NCBI GenBank assembly: GCA_019636335.1
Contig: JAHBXR010000034.1
Span: 1 to 50,570 of the forward strand
Direction: 5' to 3'
From: Pirellulales bacterium
GTDB taxonomy: Bacteria > Planctomycetota > Planctomycetia > Pirellulales > JAEUIK01
Length of the DNA: 50,570 bases
Both the position numbers and the translations under genes were made by a program. The notes beneath the pieces are model-generated. The model was given only the letters and a program-made list of their open reading frames with translations, was not told the origin of the DNA and ran no database searches. Positions within the stretch are counted from its first letter, which is position 1, and each line of letters begins with the position of its first letter. This document shows positions 9,701-15,897 of this stretch, piece by piece.

Positions 9701-11754
9701 ATCGTCAGGTGGGCAACATCGGAAAAGAGAACGCGCGAGCCATTCACGGCGTCGAGCGAGCTTCCATCCAACTCGAAATAGTCTGGGCTCGGTGTCCCAC
9801 GCACCTCGACTAGATTCGATCCTACGCCGCCGTGGATGGCGAACAGCGTTGTGTGGGGCGTTACACCGAGGAGGATCGTAATCGTGTCATTTCCCCCGTT
9901 CGAGACGATTAGTATCTCGGGAGGCAACTCGCCTATATCCGGTTGAAACACATTGATCGTGTCCGCGCCATCGGCTGTATGCAATTGAAGGCGAGCAAGG
10001 TTACGGAAATTAATGATTCCATTGGAAATATTGACGGAATCCAAATCGATCGATACCGCTTGCCCAGCAGAGCCGGCTGGCATGTTTACCGTCAATGAAT
10101 CGTCGCCAGGACCGTCGTCCGTCGATACATTCACGGCTCCAACTACGAGATCGGCTCGAAACAAGTCGTTGCCCGCTTCACCGAACAGCATGTCGTTTCC
10201 GATGGAAGCAACAAGCGTATCGTCACCATCCGCCCCAAAAAGGCAATCGTTGCCGGCTCCAGCGGTTAACGAATCGTTCCCCGCGCCCCCCATTAGCACG
10301 TCGTTGCCGGAGCCGCCGCTCATCGTGTCGGCGCCATCGCCACCCCAAAGGGTGTCGTCGCCGCTGCCGCCAATAATGGTATCGTCGCCGCCGTTGCCGC
10401 TAATATCGTTGGGCCGATCATTGCCCGTGATGTGCTCGGCGTGGTTGCTCCCGTAAAAGTGTTCCAGGCCAGCGGAGTCAAGCAAGGTGATCGAGGTGCT
10501 GCCGCCGATCGCTTGCAGGCTTGTGATGCCTAGATGGAGGGTGATACCCGCCCCAAAGGCTCCAAAATCCAGCCTGTCTCCGTCGTCTCCCGTCCCTTCA
10601 TCAATCGTATCGCTGCCTTGATTCGTGCCGATGAAAAGGTAAGTGTCAATCCCGCTCCCACCCACCATTGAGTCGTTGCCACCGCCTCCCTCGAGGGTGT
10701 CATCGCCACCCAGGCCGATCAGTGTGTCCGCAGCACCTTTGCCTTCCAGCCAGTTTGGACGACTGTTGCCAGTAATGCTATCAGCAAGATTGGTACCTGT
10801 GACATCTTCGATAGATGAAGTCGTCGAAAGCGTGATCTTCGTATTCGTGCCAACGGTTTGTTCAGTCGTGATGCCGATGTTGATCGTAATCGCGCCACCC
10901 GAAAAGCCCGAGAAATCTATCCAGTCATTCGATTGGTCGGCGTTTTCATTGATGGTGTCGCTACCCAGATCGGAGCCTACATACAGGTAGACATCGCTGC
11001 CATTTCCACCGGTGAGAACGTCGTTGCCTGCGCCGCCGGAGATCGTGTCGCCTTCCGCCCCGTCGCTGCCGGTGATGGTGTCGTTGCCAGCACCACCATG
11101 TAACTCGTGTCCTTCGCTTCCGTCGCCCGCGAAGATGATGTCTGCTCCATCTCCACCATTAATGGAATCTCCTTGGCCGCCACCATGAAGCGAATCATCC
11201 CCGCCTTCTCCGTGAATGGAATCATATCCTTCGCCACCATCACCAGACCCAACGACCGTGTCATTGCCGTCTCCGCAGTTGATCGTGTCATTTCCTTTGT
11301 GGCCGGTAATAAGATCCGCGAACGCACTCCCCGTGATTGAATCGTCCCCGGCTCCGCCGTTGAGTGTCGTACCTGTGATGTTGGTAAAGCCGTTCCCGGC
11401 GGTGACCGCCGACAAGTTGATTTTGTCTGCCCCGTCACTGCCGGAAAGATTATTCGTACCCAGCACTTCGATGGTTTGCACCAGGCCTGGCGTGACTCCA
11501 TCCCCCGAGCCACTCCAATGCACGACACTCCCGCTTTCATTCTCGACGTTGACGTAGCCGCCGACGGCACGCAGGTAAATCTGGTCGGCGCCATTGGTGC
11601 CCGTGACGGTGAGCTTACTGGTCATGGCGTTCCAGGAAGTGCTCACCGAGAGCAAGCGACGCTCCTCGAGTTGCTCGATGCGAACACCGTCGTTCGAACG
11701 GCGCGTTTGAAGTCGGTTGCGATGCTTGCCCTTACGTCCGGCCCATGGTGACAT
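730..11754 (-). CDS. Giant secreted RHS/YD-repeat polymorphic toxin with putative nuclease tip
   Basis: About 3674 residues from the ATG at 11754, which has AAAGGGG seven bases upstream. A GTG 50 codons earlier is open, but the N-terminal signal fits the ATG. Order: LEERRLLS planctomycete export signal (residues 29-36); RTX-like GGxGxD repeats (about 125-535); short leucine-rich stretch (about 760-835); transglutaminase-like domain (about 860-1010) with HAWVD and LDPAWK but Ser/Trp where the catalytic Cys is expected; DUF6531-type RHS entry (about 1525-1560); YD repeats (about 1590-3250); RHS core ending near 3325 with NPYRYVGN and DPTG; then a 350-residue variable tip. The tip ends in a restriction-endonuclease-fold pattern: D3614, E3628-T-K3630 and Q3640. 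Known RHS proteins wrap a toxin in a YD-repeat shell. I infer a secreted or surface DNase paired with the overlapping downstream gene. Confidence 0.93.
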   Translation of the reverse strand: MSPWAGRKGKHRNRLQTRRSNDGVRIEQLEERRLLSVSTSWNAMTSKLTVTGTNGADQIYLRAVGGYVNVENESGSVVHWSGSGDGVTPGLVQTIEVLGTNNLSGSDGADKINLSAVTAGNGFTNITGTTLNGGAGDDSITGSAFADLITGHKGNDTINCGDGNDTVVGSGDGGEGYDSIHGEGGDDSLHGGGQGDSINGGDGADIIFAGDGSEGHELHGGAGNDTITGSDGAEGDTISGGAGNDVLTGGNGSDVYLYVGSDLGSDTINENADQSNDWIDFSGFSGGAITINIGITTEQTVGTNTKITLSTTSSIEDVTGTNLADSITGNSRPNWLEGKGAADTLIGLGGDDTLEGGGGNDSMVGGSGIDTYLFIGTNQGSDTIDEGTGDDGDRLDFGAFGAGITLHLGITSLQAIGGSTSITLLDSAGLEHFYGSNHAEHITGNDRPNDISGNGGDDTIIGGSGDDTLWGGDGADTMSGGSGNDVLMGGAGNDSLTAGAGNDCLFGADGDDTLVASIGNDMLFGEAGNDLFRADLVVGAVNVSTDDGPGDDSLTVNMPAGSAGQAVSIDLDSVNISNGIINFRNLARLQLHTADGADTINVFQPDIGELPPEILIVSNGGNDTITILLGVTPHTTLFAIHGGVGSNLVEVRGTPSPDYFELDGSSLDAVNGSRVLFSDVAHLTIDALGGNDHIVLRDSTLVGITTVLGGSDADRIELASPNSGNFVLSGDAGDDTIVVREPLTSGTTVQGGPHVTGDVLDLSHNGLSAANLPVSASGIETVDLSYNAFVAAPNLPAGIVTADLRYNSLTALSNLAAVTTLRKLLLHGNSNTPDFSTLRGRLFKTDLPAVGLEKAERISNAEDALMGVARALHFSPVEIYEYVLNNFEFQAYAGLMKGVRGTLLTRAGNSWDLSELLIGLLNAAGTSLSNLSYTTAQVLLPFDRGRAWLGVETDQAARDVLSLSGLHSVMSVSAGGFIIDHAWVDVNFSGVGGSASVALDPAWKFRDYRPGIKDVVKNLPFSISSSTLESQYLSEVRDQLPYEWYEDRIAEYLREHYPGAGLADISREGPIRAQTFDFLPSFVSGMLIKRPAGVPSGPDFSTYASAPASYFASHSATGPELFTHRLQLVISNGTTTPDYVTTLQTRNIGLEPIFITWVDIPDEEGQLPDRRLAKLHVGNVVTTIPIYFVQNDLGFANQITLTLSLFEPGTSHSGGATPNHAAKYTRKVGTSIALGLDANQSNDVTLAEQQARLNELVENRSMNDFGQDGIGHLLTMAVWTHYRRADQANAILDAYAHTVRSRNRVEAGMTSSTRTLILRPDVQNPYVPQGLFIDIKDVNYTVGHDIYATDASTLHSDYEFDRARLQMFTRSVLEHGVWEEVVNAESISTIKALQIANANSGDTNFVQALKLGQTPNLASFLTTLINNYGPVLGPKLVGTSSDTKAAGTIWGYLNNGAIVRVHTHPIVITGGNWTGVGYLAEKSVPGDFYYIFGIADEQGNSGNGGGASTKANAYSTPLKTVASHIEGDPVNISNGSVYEEVIDIEIPRPGLPLNFARYYDSSLKIDRGLGLGWTHTYSHFLEFNPTGEPTGTVAWTDDKGIRTIFRPNGSGGYIIPDTRRGEFRRVLASGGVPEHYLWRDKTGFTLEFEKVYGALTKMSDRNGNIITFQYDPAQHGGPVRLRAAIHNATNNGLIFHYNAGDDRFDRIQDMAGREWRYLFNDGLLREVKSPSSSSTLESTFQYAYGNSRLDPTHFKLKQVTQPDGGVISYRYYPNGRAFQVTDPEGYVQTFQYDQHKNEARFIDERLHSKTFVYNAGGGLEKQINHDRGTEYTLWNDGLVRERIGPLGISEGYQYFIPGDGGENERLGNVTAIRRFFRYGGATHAITDLFDGTNPPRHMQVDELFTYQSLHEGGNPNNPFLVSVMTSSTDRVGTLTNYGYDAKGNVTGMTRAVGQAEQNTTAMTYLANGLLQSVTQPRGTASSGIPDDFKTTYTYDVFGSGKVASTTTWISAGVSAVETFQYDSFGLGQLNEYVNANNQRTLYTNDLLGRRIVEIRPEQFAGQAMIDRTWKTKYFRNGLVEMTTEPNGRTPALDDRSVLYTYDLRQLPISTTFVPPAGDPTDKVTLVMGHDAIRNVAFQTDGRGGLTRLDYDARNRPWRTIHADGATVLVSYSEAGQPLVMVDALGRRTRFEYDKLGRLIKRTDPDPDGSGSPVWNFRYDDLGNRTAVIDPLNSRTDTAYDRLSRVTSVLFVDPDNAGPLLRRRITNTYYEDGDLRAVSEDVPNTSLPVRRTEFDVDGLHRRTVERFKEGGPSGTQLYSTATTYDAVGNVKSFTDRLGHTTNYDYNARNELVTVTQPAPFGGGPETRPVWQYAYDANGNRTLETDPRGNQTRTSYDRMNRPVLSERLDSGNVVRSATSVAYDSAGNQVSATDPLGRTAYSEFDERNRRIEHLDALLTSTKTSYDLVGNVVLTLVSAGGGQLERPTLYEYDKLNRLIRRVDSDPDGGGPAYVSPVWRYEYDKLGNLTKVIDPRLNPTQFTYDRLGREIEEKDALNQISRTTYDNFGNVAKTDDRRGRSFSYEYDALNHLTHTRQWRYPGGGGTQILVGHVVTIFDANGNLLDEAVDVLDVSNLDNVHSVATRHTYFGYDALDRRTSVTDNDGKSWITTYDKAGNIIAETDPLARRTEFNYDALNRPTTRRIMDGANVFSTWTTTYDAAGNVQAETDPLAQATSYQYDRLDRAVRVTDPRGFVTVHQFDPFGNQTALIDATGNTTRWTYDALNRLRAEQQFTSAGALVGGTVGYFYDAAGNLTHQTDRRNNTTLYVYNALNRLVTEEWRTGGTFSGTPVRSLGYEYDPDGLLTRVGDSGSSPEQATLYEIAIDAAGRVGQVDYTGPYGLAKIRAQDTRFSDGQVQHHVTRYEPPGGPATVLQRRSAYDVAGRLSSVIHGGNSVDATPMEITFAYNAAGELTGLQRFHGATPVGSSAYAYQHPAGWQTSVAHFGLQGAIAAYDLTYRPDGRLASLGRTATPDFGTYAYSYDQTGQLLGVNHSGANDESYGYDATGNRTSSSAPGLATAYQTDSLNRVIDDGTYTYTYDADGNQLTRTHKTSGEFTQYGWDHRNRLVSVITSMAVGGFETSHVEYLYDYRDRRVARLYDTTNLFPSPQPPSSVTHYLYNELDQVILELFDNDAGGSGVADVRHRYAYGPLVDQVLLDEADLVGGGRELRWLHADQQGTVRDVSNNAGAIIDRRTFDSFGRVTSDSNGAVDVLFGYTGQEYDATVKLHYYDRRWYDPDTARFLSQDPAWDDINPYRYVGNDAVNATDPTGLAAKRFAGLSLDQQRTVVQAAGFGLGSGFGGTGAAAVASSFSTLGATMIDDPGRFFNYRPPRADTTPESVGWEMAYGAGRGLRAGAYQVANTFSFGLAYGQETQHAWDASGLNGTWTQQITVGAATVSREALISASGVRFAQLAQQGYRGAYTAAQGVAAYDAYTSGVSLAEGAESFSQGKYVQGTLQTGAGFLGLAGTRATFRTLHADEFAGVAGSARFNEILVGPNRALVEQPRDALGRFLSKSGGEVRPGYLAEQATFDAVRQKSGWRVISDPVYVRDATGQLRVYDGAAISPGGRYIGLETKSGTGRLTPAQRDFDFRLNSSRANTAQGVGQSSQIVIERAIEVRR
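10150..11380 (-). repeat. RTX-like GGxGxD nonapeptide repeats inside the RHS gene
   Basis: The translated minus strand shows many tandem GGxGxDxI/L nonapeptides (for example GGAGNDTITGSDG and GGSGDDTLWGGDGADT), the haemolysin-type calcium-binding repeat. They are interrupted by two longer spacers of similar sequence (each with a SDTI[N/D]E segment followed by a serine/threonine-rich strand), which suggests a larger duplicated unit. In other proteins such repeats fold on Ca2+ outside the cell. Confidence 0.8.
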
Positions 11755-12128
11755 GTCGAAGCCCCTTTGCAGCGAGTGACTGGCGTCGGTATGCGCGCAG
11801 CACAAGCATCTGCCGTCGGCGCATCGCCTGCTGGGCAAGCGCGCACGTCGAGCGGCACTTATGCTGCGAGATGAGAAAGGTAGAAGCTGCCGCCTTACCG
11901 CCACAATTGAGAGCAGATTCGTGGCATCTAGCTTTGCCCCAGCAAAGAAAGCCCCCCTTGTCTGGCGTTGTATTCGTCGTGCGCGGCCAAAGCCCGTCGA
12001 GAAAGTTCGCCCAGTTATTCGCGAAGGGTATCCATATGCTCGGGAGATTTCAAGTTAATTCTTGACCTGCGGAGTCATGTTGACATGCCGCGATTGTAGA
12101 GAATCGAAGAATCAGGGAATCGGCGAGC
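11755..12128. other. Non-coding leader upstream of the RHS gene
   Basis: I see no supportable gene between the RHS start and the transposase fragment. It should hold the RHS promoter, but no convincing -35/-10 pair stands out. Confidence 0.4.
11762..11768 (-). promoter_or_regulatory. Shine-Dalgarno that sets the RHS gene start
   Basis: Minus-strand AAAGGGG with seven bases to the ATG at 11754. This supports the ATG over the upstream GTG at 11904 and places the LEERRLLS signal close to the N-terminus. Confidence 0.6.
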
Positions 12129-12235
12129 GTGAAACACTACAAGACCTTCCTGGCGACCTACCCGCCGGTCGGCGGCGTGATTCGCGTGGTGCTCGTCCGC
12201 GAAGATCGTGGCTGGTACGCCTCTGCCTGTGATCA
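12129..12235 (+). pseudogene. Decayed transposase fragment
   Basis: The plus-strand reading KHYKTFLATYPPVGG, followed by VIRVVLVRED and GWYA, resembles an internal segment of DDE transposases common in planctomycetes, where it precedes an FCTDP-type motif. Here the match stops after GWYASAC and the rest of the enzyme is absent, so only about 35 codons remain. It lies just beyond the 3' end of the PEP-hydrolase-like gene. I recognise this from memory of the family, not from a search. No terminal inverted repeats or target duplication were seen. Confidence 0.45.
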
Positions 12236-12265
12236 ATACATTCGGGCGCACTTGCCGCGCAGCCA

Positions 12266-13099
12266 TCAATACAGCTTCATGCCGGTGAACTCGCCGACTC
12301 GGTTCTTGATCGCTGGTTCCACCGGCAGGCGTTCCATGCTGCTGGCGCCGTAGAAGCCGACGATGCCTTCGGTGTGGTCGAGGATGTATTGCGCGTCGGC
12401 CGGTTCGGCGATGGGGCCGCCGTGGCAGAGAACCAGCACCTCCTTGTTCACGCGTTTTGCCGCATCGTGCATCGCCTGCACTTGCCGGGCCGATTCTTCC
12501 AGCGTGAGCGCCGTATGCGCGCCGATGCTCCCCTTGGTCGTCAGCCCCATGTGCGGGATCAGAATGTCGCAGCCCGCCTCGGCCATTGCCCGGGCTTCGT
12601 CGGGATTGAACGCGTAGGGCGTGGTCAGCAGGCCCATCTCGGCCGCCTGGCGGATCATGTCCACCTCGTGGCCGTAGCCCATGTCGGTCTCTTCGAGATT
12701 CGCGCGGAACGTGCCGTCGATCAGCCCCACGGTCGGAAAGTTCTGCACGCCCGAGAAACCTGCGGCCGCCACCTCGCGCAAAAAGAGCTTCATCAAGCGA
12801 AAGGGATCGGTGCCACACACGCCCGCCAGCACCGGCGTGTGCTTGACGACGGGAATCACCTCGCGCGCCATGTCCATCACAATGGCATTGGCATCGCCAT
12901 AGGGCATCATACCCGAGAGCGATCCGCGACCCCCCATGCGAAAGCGGCCCGAGTTGTAGATCACCAAGAGATCGATGCCGCCGGCCTCCGACATTTTGGC
13001 GCTAATGCCGGTGCCGGCGCCGCCGCCGACGATGGGCCGCCCCTCGGCCACCTTGGCACGCAGTCGACGGAGGATTTCCTCGCGGGAGAAAAGGCTCAT
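12266..13099 (-). CDS. PEP-hydrolase-like TIM-barrel protein (Tm-1 C-terminal half homologue)
   Basis: A 277-residue protein of the phosphoenolpyruvate hydrolase-like/TIM-barrel family (PF09370). The start FSREEILRRLRAKVAEGRPI, the GAGTGISAK loop, the SGRFRMGGRGSLSG segment, GVCGTDPF, NFPTVGLIDG and the LCHGGPI and GFYGASSMER blocks near the end are all typical. The ATG at 13099 has a GGAG about ten bases upstream. Length is normal. It is the last gene of a short minus-strand operon with a Tm-1-like (UPF0261) gene; in plants the two domains are fused in one protein, so they probably act together. The biochemical role in bacteria is not established; the family name comes from distant similarity to PEP mutase-type enzymes. 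Confidence 0.9.
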   Translation of the reverse strand: MSLFSREEILRRLRAKVAEGRPIVGGGAGTGISAKMSEAGGIDLLVIYNSGRFRMGGRGSLSGMMPYGDANAIVMDMAREVIPVVKHTPVLAGVCGTDPFRLMKLFLREVAAAGFSGVQNFPTVGLIDGTFRANLEETDMGYGHEVDMIRQAAEMGLLTTPYAFNPDEARAMAEAGCDILIPHMGLTTKGSIGAHTALTLEESARQVQAMHDAAKRVNKEVLVLCHGGPIAEPADAQYILDHTEGIVGFYGASSMERLPVEPAIKNRVGEFTGMKLY

Positions 13100-13129
13100 G
13101 CGGAATCTACTCCAACGGTAACCGGTGAG

Positions 13130-13489
13130 TTACGGCCAAATTTGTCGGATCATCACTCTCAACACGACAAGAAAATAGCAGATGCCGAAGAAGACAATTA
13201 CGGCACCCGTATATCCAATTATGTTGTCCCATCGCCGTTCCAAGATCGTTCCCGTTTTAGGGCGGACGATGCGCCAACGAACAAGGAAACAAGTCAGCGA
13301 CATGAGAAACCAATACGCACTGAATAGATCGTCAACTTCAAACCCCAAGGAGTGATCTGCGCCTCGCTTCATCGCAAACACAAATGCGTAGAGCAACCCG
13401 AGAAGCAGAAAGATGAGGCTGGCGAAAATAAGAGCCGCATTGGCCAGCGAAGAATCTTGGCCTGTTTGATTTGCTGCTCCCTGTCGCAT
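13130..13489 (-). CDS. Small membrane protein inside the Tm-1-like operon
   Basis: About 119 residues, with a hydrophobic segment near residues 19-40 (ALIFASLIFLLLGLLYAFVF), a second near 55-72 and a third near 90-110, consistent with three membrane passes and a short basic tail. No family is recognised. I chose the ATG at 13489; a TTG four codons upstream (13501) is also open. It begins about 30 bases after the Tm-1-like gene and ends 30 bases before the PEP-hydrolase-like gene, so it is probably co-transcribed. It is less GC-rich than its neighbours, which could mean a later insertion into the operon. The predicted protein is plausible from its hydrophobic pattern, but no function can be given. 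Confidence 0.6.
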   Translation of the reverse strand: MRQGAANQTGQDSSLANAALIFASLIFLLLGLLYAFVFAMKRGADHSLGFEVDDLFSAYWFLMSLTCFLVRWRIVRPKTGTILERRWDNIIGYTGAVIVFFGICYFLVVLRVMIRQIWP

Positions 13490-13519
13490 TCCCGCCTGCA
13501 ACTTTCGAATCGTCGTGCC

Positions 13520-14737
13520 TTAGCGGTTCTTCCTTGCCATCAGCGCAAGCAATTTCCTCGCGGCTGCTTCAGCAAAAGCGGCATCATTGATGTGCTGGTC
13601 CAGTTCGATGATCTCTGTCGATCCAGCCGCGTCGCGGATGCCGGCGTAGAGCGATTCTCGTGCCGCGGGATCGTCGAACGGTTGTCCCGTGCGGTCGATT
13701 GCCGAAACGCCTTGCCGTGGCAACAAAATCACTGCCGGTCCGCGTGCGGCAGCCACTTTGCGGCCGATGTCCTCGCCGATCTGGCGGTTCTCGTCGACCG
13801 TGGTGCGCATCAGCGTCACCGTGGGGTTGTGCTGATAGAACTTGCGGCCACGAAAGCGCTCGGGCACGGTCTCCGGCGCCTGAAAGTTCACCATATCGGT
13901 CGCGCCCACACTAACGACCTGCGGCACGCCCAACTCGGCGGCCGCGGTGAGTCGCGTCGGTCCGGCCGAAAGGGTGCCCCCTGCAAGCTCATCGGCCAGC
14001 TCGGTCGTGGTGATGTCGAGCACGCCGGCAATAAGTCCGTCGCGGATGAGCGATTCCATGGCCTGTCCGCCGCTGCCCGTGGCGTGAAAGACGAGCACCT
14101 CGTAGCCGGCCTCGAGCAGTAGCTTGCGAGCATGCTCCACGCAGGGAGTGGTGACGCCGAACATGGTCGCCGCGACGAGCGGCTTGTCATCGCCCGCCGC
14201 AATCGCGTCACCGGCGAAGAGCACCATGCCTGCCATCGCCCGTGCGGCTTCGGTCAGTACGATGCGGCTGATGCGATTGAGGCCGAGAATGTCGACCACC
14301 GAGTTGAGCATCAGGATGTCTTTGTCACCGACATATTGCCGTACTTGTCCCGAGGCGAGCGTACTGACGGCGATCTTGGGTACGCCGAGCGGCAACGCGC
14401 GCATGGCGGCGGTGCCGATCGTCGTGCCGGCCGACCCGCCGAGGGAGATCACGCCCGAGACTTTTCCCGCGGCGTGAAGCTGCGCGATGAGCTTCGCGGC
14501 GCCGTCGGCGGCGGTCGTCACCGCATGGCCGCGATCGGCCTTCTCGCGGACGGCGGCGAGCGTCGTGCCGGCGGCTTCATAGATCGTTGTCCGTGCGATA
14601 TCGGCCTTCACGGCCGGCTCACCAAGGCAGCCCGTGTCGACAAGCACCGCTGCTACGCCGCGCGACACTAGTTGATCGCGCACGAAGGCGGCTTCGATCC
14701 CCTTCGTGTCGAGCGTGGCCAGAACGTAGACGCTCAT
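13520..14737 (-). CDS. Tm-1-like ATP-binding domain protein (UPF0261 family)
   Basis: A 405-residue cytosolic protein starting MSVYVLATLDTKG, the hallmark of UPF0261/Tm-1-like proteins. Other family blocks are VLVDTGCLGEP, the glycine-rich GGSAGTTIGTAAMRALPLG nucleotide-binding segment, STLASGQVRQYVG, HATGSGGQAMESLI and the C-terminal LLPRQGVSAIDRTGQPF. The ATG at 14737 is preceded by a GGAAA. The homologous N-terminal domain of tomato Tm-1 binds ATP and blocks tobamovirus RNA replication. The bacterial role is unknown. It heads an operon with a membrane protein and the TIM-barrel homologue of the Tm-1 C-terminal half. Length is normal and the motifs look intact. Confidence 0.9.
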   Translation of the reverse strand: MSVYVLATLDTKGIEAAFVRDQLVSRGVAAVLVDTGCLGEPAVKADIARTTIYEAAGTTLAAVREKADRGHAVTTAADGAAKLIAQLHAAGKVSGVISLGGSAGTTIGTAAMRALPLGVPKIAVSTLASGQVRQYVGDKDILMLNSVVDILGLNRISRIVLTEAARAMAGMVLFAGDAIAAGDDKPLVAATMFGVTTPCVEHARKLLLEAGYEVLVFHATGSGGQAMESLIRDGLIAGVLDITTTELADELAGGTLSAGPTRLTAAAELGVPQVVSVGATDMVNFQAPETVPERFRGRKFYQHNPTVTLMRTTVDENRQIGEDIGRKVAAARGPAVILLPRQGVSAIDRTGQPFDDPAARESLYAGIRDAAGSTEIIELDQHINDAAFAEAAARKLLALMARKNR

Positions 14738-14759
14738 CGGTTTTCCAAGATCTAAAAGG

Positions 14760-14897
14760 AAAACGCTTCAACGCAAAGGCGCGAAGGTGCAAAGACGCAA
14801 AGGGGATCAAGTGTCAGGTACGCGCGTACCCGACCTACAAAGTGGCACAGCTATGGAATCTTTGCGCCTCTGCGTCTTTGCGTCTTTGCGTTCAAAA
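14760..14897. repeat. CTTTGCG-type inverted-repeat element
   Basis: The left arm (14760-14804) is built of GCAAAG/ACGCAAAG units. The right arm (about 14858-14897) is the inverted form with repeated TCTTTGCG and CTCTGCG units. The arms can form an imperfect long hairpin. A separate short palindrome sits between them. The element fills the space between the Tm-1-like operon and the aldolase gene and encodes nothing supportable. Confidence 0.6.
14812..14838. repeat. GTAC-palindrome repeat, copy 1
   Basis: TGTCAGGTACG is followed by CGTACC and GACCTAC, an imperfect palindrome almost identical to a second copy at 41287-41313. It lies inside the CTTTGCG-type element. It is an interspersed short repeat of unknown function. 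Confidence 0.6.
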
Positions 14898-14909
14898 AAC
14901 AAAGCCGGA

Positions 14910-15707
14910 CTAGTACCGCGCCAGGTCCTTCTCGACGCTGCTCGGCGCCAGCTCACGCAGAACTTCTTGTGCCTTGGTCGACATGAAACGCAGCTCGCTC
15001 CCGACGGCGATGAACTGCATGCCTTGTTCCGCGCGTCGGTGGGCGGCGCCGGTATCCATCACGTGCATGCCGGTGGGGGTGCCGGTTTCGCGGCCGATGG
15101 CCACCACCTGCGCGAGCATCTCCTCGAACTCTTCATCCGAAGCCTCACTGCCGTCGGCGCGTCGCATGTTGGCCCGCAGGTCGACCGGTCCGACGAAGAT
15201 GCCGTCCACGCCGGGGAGCGAATAGATTTCCTTCGCGTTGCGGACGCCCGTCGGACTCTCGGTCTGCAGGATGACGAGAATCTCGTCGTTGGCCTGTTTG
15301 AAGTACTCGCCGCTGCTGGCTCCGAAGTTCATCGCATGCATGCCCCCCCCCAGGCTGCGATTTCCCTCGGGGGGATATTTGGCCGCGGCGATGGCGACGC
15401 GGGCCTCTTCGACCGTGTTCACCATCGGCACCACGATGCCCCAGGCCCCCGCGTCGAGCACGCGTTTGATGAGCTGATGCGAGCCGCGCGGCACGCGGGC
15501 CAACGGCACCCCTCCCGCATCGGCAATGCAGCCAAAGATCATGGCCGCCTGCGACCAGTCGATCGCCGAGTGTTCCATGTCGAGGGTGAGCCAGTCAAAG
15601 CCCATGCGGGCCAGGACGCGGGTCGCGTAGAGATCTCCCAGCGAGAGCCACGTGCCAAAGCTGGGCTCGCCCGCTTGCAGTTTTCGTTTGACGGGATTGG
15701 TGCGCAT
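14910..15707 (-). CDS. HpcH/HpaI family aldolase
   Basis: A 265-residue class II aldolase of the HpcH/HpaI (2-dehydro-3-deoxyglucarate / 4-hydroxy-2-oxoheptanedioate aldolase) family. These enzymes reversibly cleave 2-keto-acids to pyruvate and an aldehyde with a divalent metal. Motifs seen are FGTWLSLGD at the start, DMEH with the base His46, Arg71 in the LARVPRG strand, the metal ligand Glu150 (LQTE) and Asp176 in FVGPVDL. The frame is open for 150 codons upstream, but MRTNPVKRKLQAGE at 15707 is where family members begin, with an AGGAA upstream. The gene stands alone and is divergent from the Rieske gene. The exact substrate cannot be read from the sequence. Confidence 0.9.
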   Translation of the reverse strand: MRTNPVKRKLQAGEPSFGTWLSLGDLYATRVLARMGFDWLTLDMEHSAIDWSQAAMIFGCIADAGGVPLARVPRGSHQLIKRVLDAGAWGIVVPMVNTVEEARVAIAAAKYPPEGNRSLGGGMHAMNFGASSGEYFKQANDEILVILQTESPTGVRNAKEIYSLPGVDGIFVGPVDLRANMRRADGSEASDEEFEEMLAQVVAIGRETGTPTGMHVMDTGAAHRRAEQGMQFIAVGSELRFMSTKAQEVLRELAPSSVEKDLARY

Positions 15708-15897
15708 CGTGGTGTGGTTCCTGGCGTGGGCAGCGGTACGTACGTAGTGTTTCACACGCGACGCAAGGGTGCAAGCATGCGTCGGCCGGCGACGCGCGCG
15801 AGCCATTTTCCCCCGTGCGGCCCTGGGATAGAATTCGTTGCTCGACCGTCCGGGCGAGCGTCGACTTTCTTTCCGCGAAGCAGAGATACGAATTCCA

